NCBI GenBank assembly: GCA_004802645.1
Contig: SRKS01000004.1
Location: 930,001-994,000, forward strand
DNA length: 64,000 nucleotides
Direction of reading: 5' to 3'
Source of the DNA: Amesomyces nigricolor
Taxonomy: Eukaryota; Ascomycota; Sordariomycetes; Sordariales; Chaetomiaceae
Made by a program: the position numbers and the translations under genes
Part shown: positions 1-11,186 of the stretch, in pieces
Position numbering within the stretch: position 1 is the stretch's first letter
Layout of the letters: every line of letters begins with the position of its first letter
Notes under the pieces: generated by a model
Databases searched by the model: none
What the model was told of the DNA's origin: nothing
Seen by the model: the letters and a program-made list of their open reading frames with translations, nothing else

Positions 1-612
1 GCCCCCTCTCCTTGCAATGCATGACTAGATCAGGGGTGCTGAGTGTACTCCAGATTGTCCTGTCCAGGGATGACAGGAAGGGGAGGAGCTGGTCCTGTGG
101 GAGGGGGGCAGCCAGGGGAGGTGGGTTGCTGTGAGGGAGTCGAAGGTGGGAGGGGATTATTTGGGAGTGGTGGGCGTGGGTGTGGGCGGTGGTTCGATGG
201 TGGTTGGTGGTTCGGTGGTGGTCGGTGCCTCGATGCTGGCCGCTGTCTCAAGGGCCGGTGTCGGTGTGCGGCGTCGAGCTTCTGACATAGATGCCCTAGA
301 GCCGCGCTGTTCTCAGCTGAGCGGTCGTCATCGGTGCAAGCTAGGTGGCAGGGAATGGCGAAGATAAACACTGGTCTGTCGTTGGTGTGGGCGACTGTTC
401 GGATTCCTGTTGGGCTTGTTGGAAGTTGGCGGAGAGGAAGAGTGCAGGCCTAGAGGGAGAAGGGTAGAACTGACAGGGTTAGGGTTGTGCAGATGCACTC
501 CTTCCTTCTCACAAAAGGCAAGAACGACCGATCGTTCCTGTCAATTGACAAGTTGCCCTTGAAATGGCAAACACCAAGAACCAGCATCACCATCATCACC
601 AGGCAAAAATAT
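1..612. other. Left-edge region, no supportable gene
   Basis: No conserved protein is recognisable here. Positions 180-240 are a GGT/GGTGGT-rich imperfect repeat that produces low-complexity Gly/Val frames on one strand and Pro/His frames on the other. I do not accept these as genes. It could be the untranslated end of a gene lying to the left. Confidence 0.5.
605..609 (-). terminator. Pol III terminator of tRNA-Glu
   Basis: A run of five T on the minus strand lies four bases beyond the 3' end of the tRNA-Glu gene, the usual stop signal for RNA polymerase III. Confidence 0.75.
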
Positions 613-684
613 CTCCCATACGGGGAATCGAACCCCGCTCTTTGCGGTGAAAGCGCAATATGATAACCACTACACCATATGGGA
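613..684 (-). tRNA. tRNA-Glu(UUC)
   Basis: A 72-nt cloverleaf without an intron. The acceptor stem TCCCATA pairs with TATGGGA and the discriminator is G. The anticodon stem TTGCG/CGCAA encloses the loop CTTTCAC, giving anticodon UUC, which reads GAA. The T arm CGGGG/CCCCG carries TTCGATT. A run of five T follows. The gene stands alone in a gene-poor stretch; dispersed single tRNA genes are normal in filamentous fungi. Confidence 0.95.
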
Positions 685-3481
685 TCTGCTTCTTGTTGGA
701 GAAGCGCCCCGCAAATGAAACTCAAGAGGGTACAGAGTACCAGGTTGGGCTTGGACCGGCTGTTGGACCTGGGTTATCTTGGCATGTGTCCACAACTAGT
801 GGGTCACTGGAGCTGAGGTCCGCGTTCCACTGCTCAGCCAAGACCAGTACCAGCGTGGGTATGATACGTCAGGTTTAAGAGGACGGAGACAGTCACCCAG
901 CATCCAGATTCATGTCTCTCGCATTCAGCAAACGTCCCCCGATCGATTGTACATGTCGATGGTTACTGCAGAGATAACCCAGGCTGTGCTGAGTCTCTGC
1001 AAGCCTCGTGCCTGGATGTAGTGAGTCAGGGGGGCAAGGAGGAAACCAGGTGCCAGCCGAAGGCTGGAAAAGTGGTGGGTGGCTGGCCCCACAATGGTGG
1101 GCCTGGCGGTAAGCCCGGGCAGAATGGCCCTGGCTCACCACAGGTGATGTTCGCCCTCTTCGGTTCCCAGTTTTTTCATCACCACCAACTTCCGTCATTA
1201 GTGCTTTTCGTGCCCAACAGTAATGGACTGGCGACACCGTGTTTCCACCCCGCAGGACATTCCAGAAGTTGACACTGAACCTGGATCAAAGCTTGCTGCC
1301 AAGACGAATGACAGACAAGGAGTTAATGTTGGTGCTTGACATCGGCGACTTGGTCAGGCCTCTACTTCGCTTAGCGAACATATTTAGTCGACACCAGCAT
1401 GACACAACTTGTAAATAGCCTGGTCATGGACACCTAGCAAATGAGGTACTCAAGGAAAAGAATGAGAATCAGAGGTGGCTCAGGTGGGAAATTCTTCAGA
1501 CACCCGGACAGCAGCCCGAAATTCCTATCCGACTTAATTCCCTTCCAATGCAGCCTCGGCGTCGGTGAGTACCGCTCCGGAAGGGTTAACTGGAAAAAAC
1601 CTCCACTCCAGCTATGTCCGGGACTGCACTCAAGACTTGGAGGCTCGAGTCTATCATTAATAACTCATGTATGTTGGACAGGTCCAACTTGTCTGCCGAG
1701 ATGCATGCATCGCCATCTTCGGTGTTTATACATTTTGTCACCAATTCTAAATGGGCTGATCTTAATCCTGGAATTTCACTTTTACCTCGCCAGGTCATGA
1801 ACCCAATGTCAGGCGGACAACTCGACAATACATTCGACTCTAGACACACCACACTGTCCGTTCCTATTTTTCAGCCTGCTCGCCGACTTAGACCTCTTGC
1901 TCGCTATGCAATGTGTCTTTGGCGGCAACCTAACGAACTCCAACCTTTACGGTTATTATCCTAATACAGAACAAAGTTGAATCTTTGGGCTTTATATGGC
2001 AACATCTCATCAGTAGCTTTGTCGGCCCTCGCCACATCTCGTCAGTGTCTACAGTCGTTTCATTTTCTCCTTTATCCCATTTCCTTTCTTCTCCCAGTTT
2101 CTCCCTTTTTCTTGGAAGAGTTAATGGGCCAGCGGTAGTTATAGCATTTATTAATTCCTCTAACACTCAGTCCGTTCATCTTTAATATGACAGATGTCTT
2201 CAAGTGCCCTTTCTATATTTCTAAGCTAGGTTTAGTTCGATAGATAGCAAATCTTCGTGTGCAACTTTACTGCCTATGTTATTGATGACATCTGTCCTAG
2301 TAGAAGGCGAGCACGCTGCCCCCCATGGTTCTCCCTCCTGGTTTGATCTGAGTCGTGGGTGCGAGTCTTAGCAACCACTGGGAATGTCGCGAAATCCGAC
2401 AAAAGCACCAACTTTTGTGCAATAAAAGTCGCTTGGTCAGGAGGATATCTCCTCAAGCATCCAGAAAATCCATGTTTCCATTCTGAAGGATATGTTTTGG
2501 CCCTTGTTCAACCAAGGTTGCTTGATAGTGCTGGCCCGTGTCCAGAAAACCACACCTGCACTCAAATCAAGTTTGACATGAAATTGCAAATCTCATTAAC
2601 ATAAACCTAGTCGTGTCATCTTAGTTTTGATTGTCGAGCGGTTGGGTCTTGGGGTCAATGTTATAAAAGGATGAGCAGTATCATTAGTGACAGATAGATG
2701 AACGCATCATCCAGGATACCTGTCCGTCCTAACAAAGGTGGCGCGGTCTTCAGTTAAGTCGTAATTTAGTATGCATAACGGAACCAATGTTATCAACAAC
2801 CTTCTCCTCTTATCTTCAGTCAGCGGCAGCCATCCTTCGTAGCTCATCATCATCCCACGGTCCCGTCATCGCCTTTTCCGTACATCGGCAGTGGCGATTA
2901 TCTGATCATTAAGTATAATGGCCGACGAAGAACCCGTGTATACTGTGTGACTGCCTTGGTCAACGACGCAGACCCCAAGCAGTCCAATGCATTTTAGGTG
3001 AATAAAATGAAACTTCGCGGTCCAAAACCTCCCCACTTTCCCAATATGCCACACAAAAGAATAAAAACAACGATTCTTCTCTAAGATCTTCTCTTCTGAC
3101 TTGCCTTATTTTTCACTCTACTCTTCTGACTGGAGACGAGAAGCACTTTGCCAATGTGACCAAACTTTCGGTCCTTTCTTAAGTACTTGCAACCCATCGC
3201 CTCTCAGACTCCATCCACCCCCAGCCCCAAATGTTCAGCGACAGCCCAACTTTAACTCCATCATGGATACTTCTCACAGGCAACCCCTTTGAAGTGACTC
3301 GTTGCCTGCAAAATGCGATTTCTTGAGAGCAGCTTCCAGCACCATCAACCCTTGGTTTTCGGAGTCCAGCATTTCATTTAGACCTATGGCCGACATCCCC
3401 AAAGGTCGACCTGATCAAAGACTGAGAATAAACTTAAGCAGTAGTAAGTATATCACTTCCTGCAGCTCAATAGCCCACCCT
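685..3481. other. Gene-poor A/T-richer stretch
   Basis: About 2.8 kb with no open frame above roughly 120 codons and no recognisable protein, RNA gene or transposon motif on either strand. From about 1280 the sequence is visibly richer in A and T than the gene-bearing parts of the window. It may be intergenic DNA or a decayed element, but I see no terminal repeats or transposase remnants to support the latter. Confidence 0.5.
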
Positions 3482-4351
3482 CTACCCAAGCAAATACCGT
3501 TCTATCTGATCCAAATTTCTCAAATCGCTCTCCCGCTCTGCGTACTCGGTGTCGGTCCCCCATTCTGGTGTCGGGCCCTTGATGCCCATATGCTCGCCCT
3601 GGCGCCGACACGAGTCGAAGTCGATGATGATGGCGGCGCCGTCCTCCAACATGACATTGGACGGATTCAATTCGTTGTGCATCAGCCCAAGAGGTGCAGA
3701 TTTGTGACAGCCATCCCGGATACCCTGCACCAGCCGCCGCTTCTCCGTCTCGGATAGGGCCGGCTCGCGTTCATGTTTGGCTTTGGCGTGTGGCTTGACA
3801 CGCTGCTTGAGTGTTGTTGAATACCGCTGCAAGCAAATGCCGCGGAACCTGCCGTTCTCCACGACGCAGCCGTGATACCGTGCAATGTTGGGGTGCGGAT
3901 GCTGCCGTAGCACTTCGTATATCAATGCCTTTTGCAGCAGGACGGTGCAGCAGTTTGACGTCTCGCCGTACTCGAGGAGGTTGGGCTGCTTGACGTAGCT
4001 GTTTGCAGGCAGTGGGCCGGGGGCTACCGCCCAGCCAGCAGGGATTTGTGCGTCAAGAAATGTGTCGGGTATCTCCTCGACTTCGAGTCTTGTTGCGTCG
4101 ATGGGCGCGTATCGATCTTGCTGGCGGGCAAAGAAGAAGCGCGAGCCTTGGCGCATGATCACCCTTATGTGATCAAAGATGAGCCCGTCGTTGTCTGTCT
4201 CTTCCCACGCCTGTTCCGACGCGACCACTTCTATTGCATCTTCTGGCTCTGTAGCCGAGGGCATGACGAGGAACGGAATGGAGAGCCAAAAGCGATGGAC
4301 AACGCGGGAACAAGACTGCAGGTGGTCTTGGTCGCAGATCGAACCTCCCAA
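3482..4351 (-). CDS. Protein kinase-like protein with altered catalytic loop
   Basis: A single-exon 289-residue frame resembling the small fungal kinase-like proteins. The recognisable parts are a probable beta3 lysine (K121 in YVKQP), a helix-C-like segment with E146 (EVLRQHPHPNIARYHG), a catalytic-loop motif HNELNPSN (225-232) and a metal-binding-loop equivalent IDFDSC (243-248) in place of DFG. In this group the loop usually reads H-N-D-x-N-P-x-N, so the catalytic Asp appears replaced by Glu227 and activity is doubtful. The first Met could instead be M30 (position 4264, start MPSATEP), since residues 1-29 look unlike a kinase N-terminus. The tRNA-Gly gene begins 55 bp upstream of the longer start. 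The substrate and role are unknown. The kinase-fold assignment is fairly secure; enzymatic activity is not. Confidence 0.7.
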   Translation of the reverse strand: MGGSICDQDHLQSCSRVVHRFWLSIPFLVMPSATEPEDAIEVVASEQAWEETDNDGLIFDHIRVIMRQGSRFFFARQQDRYAPIDATRLEVEEIPDTFLDAQIPAGWAVAPGPLPANSYVKQPNLLEYGETSNCCTVLLQKALIYEVLRQHPHPNIARYHGCVVENGRFRGICLQRYSTTLKQRVKPHAKAKHEREPALSETEKRRLVQGIRDGCHKSAPLGLMHNELNPSNVMLEDGAAIIIDFDSCRRQGEHMGIKGPTPEWGTDTEYAERESDLRNLDQIERYLLG

Positions 4352-4391
4352 TCAACGACCCTGCATGCAAAAAAACAACACCCCCAAATGC

Positions 4392-4395
4392 AAAA
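4392..4395 (-). terminator. Pol III terminator of tRNA-Gly copy A
   Basis: Four T on the minus strand, ten bases beyond the tRNA 3' end. It is the same signal and spacing as in the second copy. Confidence 0.65.
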
Positions 4396-4405
4396 GGAAA
4401 TGTCC

Positions 4406-4476
4406 TGCGTCAGCCGCGAATCGAACGCGGGGCCCATCGATGGCAACGATGGATTTTACCACTAAACCACTGACGC
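4406..4476 (-). tRNA. tRNA-Gly(GCC), copy A
   Basis: A 71-nt cloverleaf without an intron. The acceptor GCGTCAG pairs with CTGACGC and the discriminator is A. The anticodon stem CATCG/CGATG encloses the loop TTGCCAT, giving anticodon GCC, which reads GGC. The T loop is TTCGATT. It is identical to the copy at 11116-11186. It lies just upstream of the kinase-like gene and in the same orientation. Confidence 0.95.
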
Positions 4477-4764
4477 TGTGGATATCCGGTTGTGGATGTT
4501 TGGGTTTGGTGTTGTGGGCCCCCTTTGTTTGGGGGATCTCAGGGGCGGGTTTCCCAGCCCAAGTACTCTCGCTCAGACGATATCGACGAGTCTTCCCCCG
4601 AAACATGCAGAGTAAGGTTGTGGTCTAGAATCATCGCTTGTCTACGCCAACTCTCCCAAGCCTTCTTATCTAAATAGGTACCTCGGTCATTCTACACAAC
4701 AAGAAATAGCTTATTAGTTGTCATACACACCGTTACATTAACAAAGCCTCCTTACCACACCCAC

Positions 4765-6387
4765 TCACTGCCTCTTCTTCACCCCCTCCCCCTCCCTCTG
4801 CGCCCCAGCACCGTATCCCTCCTTCCACCACACCCCACCCAGCTTCCACACAACCCACGCAAACCCCAGCAACACCGCAGCCGCCGTCCCCGCATTCACC
4901 CATCCCGCCTTACCCAAATCCAACACAGGAACCCTCACCTGATTCACCAGCCTACCACTCTCCTCGGCCGGCTTCGGCTGAACATGCCAAAACACGGTCC
5001 CCTCCTCAAACAGCCCGTCATACCCCATCCGTCCCTTCTCAAATGGACTCGGCGGGAACTCCGCCCCCTCGCCTGCCTCGGGCTCACACGCCCAGAACAT
5101 GGCCGGGTAGGGCATCTCGATGGTCGAGTAACCCCCCGGGGCAGGGGTGAGGTAGCGCAGGTGGAGGGGTATTTGGGCGGTCCATTCCGCTCTCTGTCGC
5201 TTCCCCTCTGGTGAGGAAGGAGGTGGGGTGGAAGGAGGGGCGAGCTGAACGAGGATGGAGGACCCCCACTGCGGCATGACATATTCGGGGGCTTCGAGGT
5301 CGACAGGATCGGTGGTGTAGCGGAGGGAGGTGAGGTTCTTGGAGGCGAGGAAGAGCGGGTCTGCGAGCTGGTACTTGTCGGCGAAGATGGTGCGGGGGAG
5401 GGTGAAGTAGGCGTAGGGGGAGCAGGTGGCGTCGGAGTCGTCAGAGGAGGCGAGAGGGGGAGGGGTGGGGGAGGAGAGGCGGAGTTGGAGGGTTGGGTGC
5501 AGGCCTGTTGGGGCGAGGAAGTGGGCGGAGAAGGTTGACTCGGCGTTGTGGTGGCGCGAGGTGAAGGTGAACATTGTTGGTGATGGAGTAGAGTCCGGGC
5601 CGAGGACGGTGAGGAGCCCGGAGATGCCGAGTTCGTGCCGTTCGAGGGTCTTGGGATTGTCATTGGAGAGAATGCCCACTTCAGTCCGGATTCCCGGGCG
5701 AGAGGAGGCTTGAACTGATTGGCGCTGGTAGGGCCAGAGGGCGGTGACCTTCAAGACGTTCAAGGGGGCATCGTAGGAGATGTCTAGTGTGGCAGCCTTG
5801 GAGAGGCCATCTAGCCGTGCGTAGCACGAGGTGTCTGCTGTGCGGCATAGTTGGTCCTTGGCATACTGGATGAAGTGGGAGAGGCTTTCCAGCTGCTGGA
5901 AGTACTGGAGGCCGTCATTGGGCAGGGACGTGAATGATTCCTGCTGTTGTCAGCTTGAGAGCACCGTCAAGCGGTAAAGGGGCAACTGACTGCCGGAGTA
6001 CACGAGATATCCCCGAATGCCTTCCTCAAAGTTGGACAGAGTGTGTTCCTGGACCGATTGTCAACATGTTTCGCTGAGACGGGTTGGTGCGACTTACGAT
6101 GGATGGTTTTCCCCAGAAGTGAGAAAGACATGGAAGCCAGGGGGAAGTCTCGCCAGCAACGGGTCAACAGACTGATAGGAAGCGGTGGTGATCCATCGGA
6201 TATGCAGTTCTTGAAAGCCAGCGACTAGAGCTTGGAGCTCTGAGGGAAGTTCATGAAGAGCAAAAGTGAGTCTGTCCTCCCGCACAGCATTCACGTCTGG
6301 CCCGGTGATGCTCTTCCCATCTGTTGAAAGTGCCGAGGGCTCCAAGGAGTCGCCCAGCTTCTGGATGTAAGTGATTCGTTCGCGCAT
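4765..6387 (-). CDS. pbn1: Pbn1, GPI-mannosyltransferase I stabilising subunit (PIG-X)
   Basis: Three exons: 6387-6098, 6048-5991 and 5940-4765, joining in frame to 507 residues. Introns of 49 and 50 nt are bounded by GTAAGT..CAG and GTCAGT..CAG. Pbn1/PIG-X acts in the ER lumen and membrane with Gpi14 (PIG-M), adding the first mannose of the GPI anchor; this is family knowledge. In the sequence, exon 1 ends with a PPGFHVFLT segment, exon 2 carries LCPTLRKAFG, and exon 3 starts ESFTSLPND and contains CYARLDGLSKAATLDISYD, all typical of the fungal family. A C-terminal hydrophobic segment (AGTAAAVLLGFAWVVWKL) fits a single lumen-facing membrane anchor, followed by a short basic tail. The first exon could extend if an upstream Met were used, but none is better placed. 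It is transcribed divergently from the caspase-like gene. Confidence 0.87.
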
Positions 6388-7137
6388 GGTTTCAGCGGGA
6401 GTGAGGTGATGCCGGGTCTAGAACTTGGAGTGGGATGTTGTTGTTGTGTCCAGGCGGCGAGCTGGTGTGAGCTGTCATGAGCTGGCAAGGCAACCTGTCA
6501 GCTGTCAGTCCCTGCCAAGGCCCGCCAGCTGCTCCGGTCTTGGCAGCACGTGTTCCCCGGATGCTTGGCTCCGGCTGTCTCATTGGCCAGACCAGCTGGT
6601 TCCACACATCCGATGATCCCCCGGCTCCTTCCCAAAGCATCACCGGGGCTATGCCGCCATGGGGCGCTAGGCTAGTTTCGGTGACCGGGAGGCGGCAGGT
6701 TGCCAGCTGCTCAGCCCTGCTTCGGCCATGTCGTGCGGGAAGGAGCACTGTCTGGGACTCGGTGCAGTCAACGAAGGGCGTCGACGACACCGTCTGACAA
6801 CGTTTCCCCTGATCACCCACACAATGTCGAACAACACCCTTCCTTTGCTTCTCGACTCCTGACCGCGACCCCCTAGATAGGACGGGAACCAGCAATGAAC
6901 CGAGTTGATAGACCGACTCAACACACAACCCAGACGCCACAGCCAGGAATCAGGAACTTGGATCACTCCCCCTTCGCCAAGCGGTCCAACATTCGAACCG
7001 TCCAACCCTTCCGGCTTTGCAAAACCCCTTCCGACGTCGTATGTCCGATCCCGGCCCGAGAGCCCCGTAGGACAATTCGGCACTGAGATTTGAGATCGAC
7101 GCTTCTTTATCACCGGCCTCGGGCCTCACCATCCGCC
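6388..7137. promoter_or_regulatory. Divergent promoter region, pbn1 / caspase-like gene
   Basis: A 750-bp interval between two divergent start codons. It must hold both promoters. Overlapping open frames occur on both strands but none has recognisable protein content. No clear TATA box is seen. Confidence 0.5.
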
Positions 7138-10100
7138 ATGAGTGATCCTCCCTTCATGACCCTCCGGACGAGGCGTCCGGCAAATGACGAACGCAGCATG
7201 AGCAGCGCCGATTCTGCCGTATGTTGCTGCCCTTGAAAAGGTCGGCTCTTTACTTAGCTGACTTGATTAGTATGGCTCGGCCACCGAGGGCTCGTCGCCG
7301 GCAACTCATGATATCAGCCGGGTGAGCTACCATGTCAAGCATATCGAGAGCTTTGCCCAGGCTTTGCAAGACGTAAGTCTCTCCTCTTGGTGTGGAATGG
7401 ACGGCGGATTCGGTATCTAACTTGGCCCCTCTAAAGTCGGCCAGCAGGGCCTTCCCCAACCAAGGTCAAGCAGCACAAAGATACTCCAAAGTACATGCCT
7501 TGATGCTGCACTGGAAGTCCGATGATCTGTTTGTGCTGCCTGAATTGGAAGACCTCGAAAAATGTCTACGCGAGCACTACAACTTCGGGACCGACATCTT
7601 CTCCATCCCCTCGGAAAATTCCCATCTGGAACTGATGCTCAAGATTGGTGATATGGTTAAGCAGTACGAGTCTGACGACACCCTCTTCGTTGTTTACTAT
7701 GGTGGCCACGCTAGGATAGACGAGGCACGGCAGAGCACCTGGTGTGCGTAAGTGTTGCTCCCTTGTCTTTTGTTTTGCCCTCACTGACCCCTATTAGGAA
7801 CCGACGCCCTGGGTCACCATGGCTCCAGTAAGTCTACTTCAGACCTCTTCCCTCTCAGTCACTCACCATCTGTAGATGGTCTGCCATCCAAACTCTCCTC
7901 GAACGATCCGTCTCGGACGTCCTGATCCTCCTCGACTGCTGCGCTGGCGCAGCTAGTGCCACGTTTCCCACCGGCAAGAGCATTACAGAAACGATCTCGG
8001 CCTCCAGTTGGGATGCCATCGCCCCTGACCCGGGCAGGTACTCATTTACCAACGCTCTGATTGAGGTATTGGACGAGTGGCGCCAACGCACTTTCTCTGC
8101 CGCCATGCTACACGCCGAGATTCTTGCCCGCCTGAAGCACCCACGGCCAATCTTGATCAACGGGAAGCACTTCGAGGCGCGTTCCACGCCAGTGCACTTC
8201 ATGATGACCTCCAACCACAGGGCGCCCAGTATCGAGTTCTGCCGGCTGGTCCCCAGAACCCGGCTGCCGCCCTTCCCCCCTAATGAGCTGTCCTACTGGG
8301 ACCGCCCCTCCCTCCCAAGGATGATTGAAGGACGGAATCCCGCCCAGGCGTATCCTTCCTTTGCGCCCGACTTCTCGATCCCGGCCGCCTCCGACCCCAA
8401 CGAGGATGAACCTCACGTCTTGATCTCCCTGGCACTCGAGGACGATCAGAGGCTAGACCTCAACGATTGGGAGACTTGGTTGGCAGCGTTCCCGGCCATG
8501 GCCAAATTCGTCAAGGTCCAGGGTGTCTTCAAGAGCCATTCAACTCTACTACTGCTGTCACTTCCCGTCATGGTTTGGGATTTCCTTCCTGACGACCCCG
8601 CCTGCTCCTTTGTCTCCTTCATCCGGTCAAACAACCTCCTCCGGGCGCAGAAGTCGAATCCAGAGCCTGCTGCGCAGGTTCCCGTTGCCAACGAAGCACG
8701 GATGTCTGATTCAGCCCGCGACGACGCCGAGTCTTACCTTTCCGGGACCACTTATGGGCCAACAGAAAGCCTGGATCTTACCAATCGTCCGGTCAACACC
8801 ACCCGGAACCTTTCTGCCATCCCTACGCCCTACCGCGATTCACTGGCAGAGCTGAGGTTGCCGCCAAGGATGGCAACCTCGGTAGGCGGCAGGCCTGAGC
8901 ACACGTCCCCGGATTTCTTCTCCCCATCTGGGCCGAGCGCAGAGCCACGGTCTCAGGCATCGTTAAGCAGCTTGAGAGACTCACTGAGGAATGTGCCTTC
9001 CATTGCCTCCTTACGCACCCTCGACCGGCGGCAGCTTAGCCCCTTGTCGCCAGTGGCCAGTAACGATCTGCCAACACCCACTGAAGGCATATCAAGGACG
9101 ATGATTATCAACCGGACCAGAAGCTCCAAGAGATCCATCTTTTCGTCAGACCAGCATGTCCCACAAGGCCAGCAAATGGCACCGCACGTCGTGAGACGCC
9201 TTGAGGATTACTTTCAAAAGGACCCAGAACCAAGCGTCGGTGTGATTGAACACCTTGCCTCGAACCTGGGGGTGGAAAGTTCAGATGTCCATGTAAGTTT
9301 GAGCATTATCCTGCCACGGTCTCTTACTGACGATCCAGGTTTGGTTCCACCATCGTCGAGAGCAGGAACAGATGACCCAAAACTTGCAAGGCCTCCGGGT
9401 TCATGGCCATCACCGGCAGCCTCAGAATGGCCCCCGCATGATCTTGCCCGGACATCTCAACAGGCTGCTAGAGATCTACCCGTCAAAGGGGATTCTCCTC
9501 GTTGACCTTCGATTATCGACAGATTTTGAGAGGTCACACATCCACGACGCCATCAACTTGCGTGCACCGCTGAACTTCGTCGAGAATACCTCGCTCGAGA
9601 TGATTGAGGACACATTCATGGACGACCAGAGCCGACGCAGCTTCAGCAAGTGGTCCCAGTGGAAGTGCGTTGTCTTTTATGACAGGGTGATTGAGTTTCA
9701 GTGGGAATGTCCCGTCGCCGACGCGTTGTACGCCAAGTTCAGGAGAAAGGGCTGGCAGGGGCAGTGCTTCATCCTCAAGGGCCACTACCGCGAGTTCTCG
9801 GCCTCATTCGACAAATACATTACTGGATTCAAGATGACGAGCGAGGCCAAGGAGTATGTAGACAGCCTGCGGCAGCAGTCCAGTCCAACAGAGGTACGTC
9901 CCTTCCCCAACCCCTGATAGCCCTGAGGCTAACTTCCCCGCAGGAAGAAGCAGCCGACCGAGACGAAGCCTACCACTTCTGGCTCGATGCCTTCGCAAGC
10001 CAGCACCGCGTCCCAACAGTCGACCTCATCCCCGCGCGAAAACTCGAGCGCCAAAGAGCAGTCGAACAACACCAAAAAGAACTCGAAATCGAATTCGAAG

Positions 10101-10768
10101 CCCGCTTTCCAGCGCTCTATAAAAAGTCCCAAGCCATGCGTCCCGCGCCCACCATCCGCGACGAATTCCCCTCCCCACCACCCTGCTCTCCTCCCCCGCC
10201 CTTCCACAGCGGCCCCAGCCGCGCCCACTCCTTCCGAGACGTCAATTGGTCAGGCACGGGGGGCAAACTCGACCCCGACGGTGACGCCGACGACGAGGAT
10301 TTCGACCGCATGAAAGCACCCCTCGTGCCACACCTGGCCACGGGTCTGGAGAAGATGCGCGCCGCAGCGAATCTGCTGCCACCACGCTCGGAATCCGCGC
10401 CCGTTGTGGTGTCACACGCGCACTCGCAGGTGTATCATGATGAGTACCCTGAGAAGGCGGCCAGGAGGGAGTATTACTCTGCTTCTGCCGTGCCGGCGGT
10501 GGCGGCTGCGGATGAGTCTGAGATGGATTATGACGAGATTGATCCGAAGAGTGAGGGGTTGGGGAATGAGCCTGGGTTTCAGAGGGCTGGTGCTGGTGCT
10601 GGGGTAAGGGGGGAGGTTGGGGTTGGGATGGGGACTGGGCCAGGGGCGAAGATGCAGCAGGAGAGAGGGGGAGGCGGCGGGGTGGCGGGAGGGGAGGATG
10701 CGTTGAAGAAAGCGGGGAGAAAGAGGCCGAGAATTTGGGGAGGGTTGAGGAGTGGTGGGGGAAAGTGA
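7138..10768 (+). CDS. Caspase-like (C14) protein fused to a cysteine-less rhodanese domain
   Basis: Seven exons: 7138-7218, 7271-7372, 7437-7747, 7798-7827, 7876-9292, 9339-9893 and 9944-10768, all joining in frame to 1106 residues. The N-terminal part is caspase-like. VVYYGGHA places a catalytic-type His at residue 152, and LILLDCCAG places the Cys dyad partner at 196-197. A long, Ser/Pro-rich linker follows (about 350-640). A rhodanese fold spans about 690-810 (ILLVDLRLSTDFERSHI.., KCVVFYDRV.., GQCFILKGHYREF). The loop that normally starts with the catalytic Cys has Asp762 (VVFYD), so this domain is probably not a sulfurtransferase and may be a binding module. The tail is charged, then Gly-rich. 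No dual-specificity phosphatase domain follows, unlike rhodanese-containing MAPK phosphatases. The domain calls are from motifs; the biological role is unknown, and a regulated-death or signalling role is only inference. Confidence 0.82.
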
Positions 10769-11115
10769 GGATATGTGGGTGGTGGTGATATACAAGGTTT
10801 GCATGGCTTGCGTTCCGGATACATCTGCTCTGGTTTGATATGTGTGAGGGACGGGTCTGGAAGATAGAAGGAATTTCAGGCTTGGTGATGCCTGCGGTGG
10901 GAGCTCTCAGCATGTGGATTTTCTGTTAATACCCTTCGCGTTCTTGGATATAAGCAAAAGACGTTTTTCCTTGGGTTTACTTAGAGGGACAGCTTGCTGT
11001 TTAGGACAGCAGTTGACTGTGAAATCAGAATGTTTGACGATGCCCCCTGACTCGGTTGCCCAAACAAAAGGGGCCCACAACACCAAACCCAAACATCCAC
11101 ACCCGGATATCCACA
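10769..11115. other. Intergenic, 3' of caspase-like gene
   Basis: No gene seen. The right end (11059-11115) is the upstream flank of tRNA-Gly copy B and belongs to the inverted duplication. Confidence 0.5.
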
Positions 11116-11186
11116 GCGTCAGTGGTTTAGTGGTAAAATCCATCGTTGCCATCGATGGGCCCCGCGTTCGATTCGCGGCTGACGCA
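11116..11186 (+). tRNA. tRNA-Gly(GCC), copy B
   Basis: A 71-nt cloverleaf identical to the copy at 4406-4476 but on the opposite strand: acceptor GCGTCAG/CTGACGC, anticodon GCC in the loop TTGCCAT, discriminator A. The two genes point away from each other across 6.6 kb. Confidence 0.95.

Larger units (their letters stand above)
4389..4533 (-). repeat. Arm A of a 145-bp inverted duplication containing tRNA-Gly
   Basis: This segment is the reverse complement of 11059-11203 with only two mismatches that I can find by eye (143/145). It includes the whole tRNA-Gly gene, about 57 bp upstream of it and about 17 bp downstream, including the T4 terminator. Similarity ends sharply at both sides. The other arm lies 6.5 kb away in opposite orientation. 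Confidence 0.93.

Noticed and set aside
30..371. Proline-rich frame at the left edge
   Set aside because: It arises from a GGT-type repeat. The same DNA gives Gly/Val frames on the other strand, and no motif is recognisable.
685..3481. Transposon or repeat-mutated element in the A/T-richer stretch
   Set aside because: No terminal repeats, no transposase or reverse-transcriptase remnants, and no clear duplication within the window.
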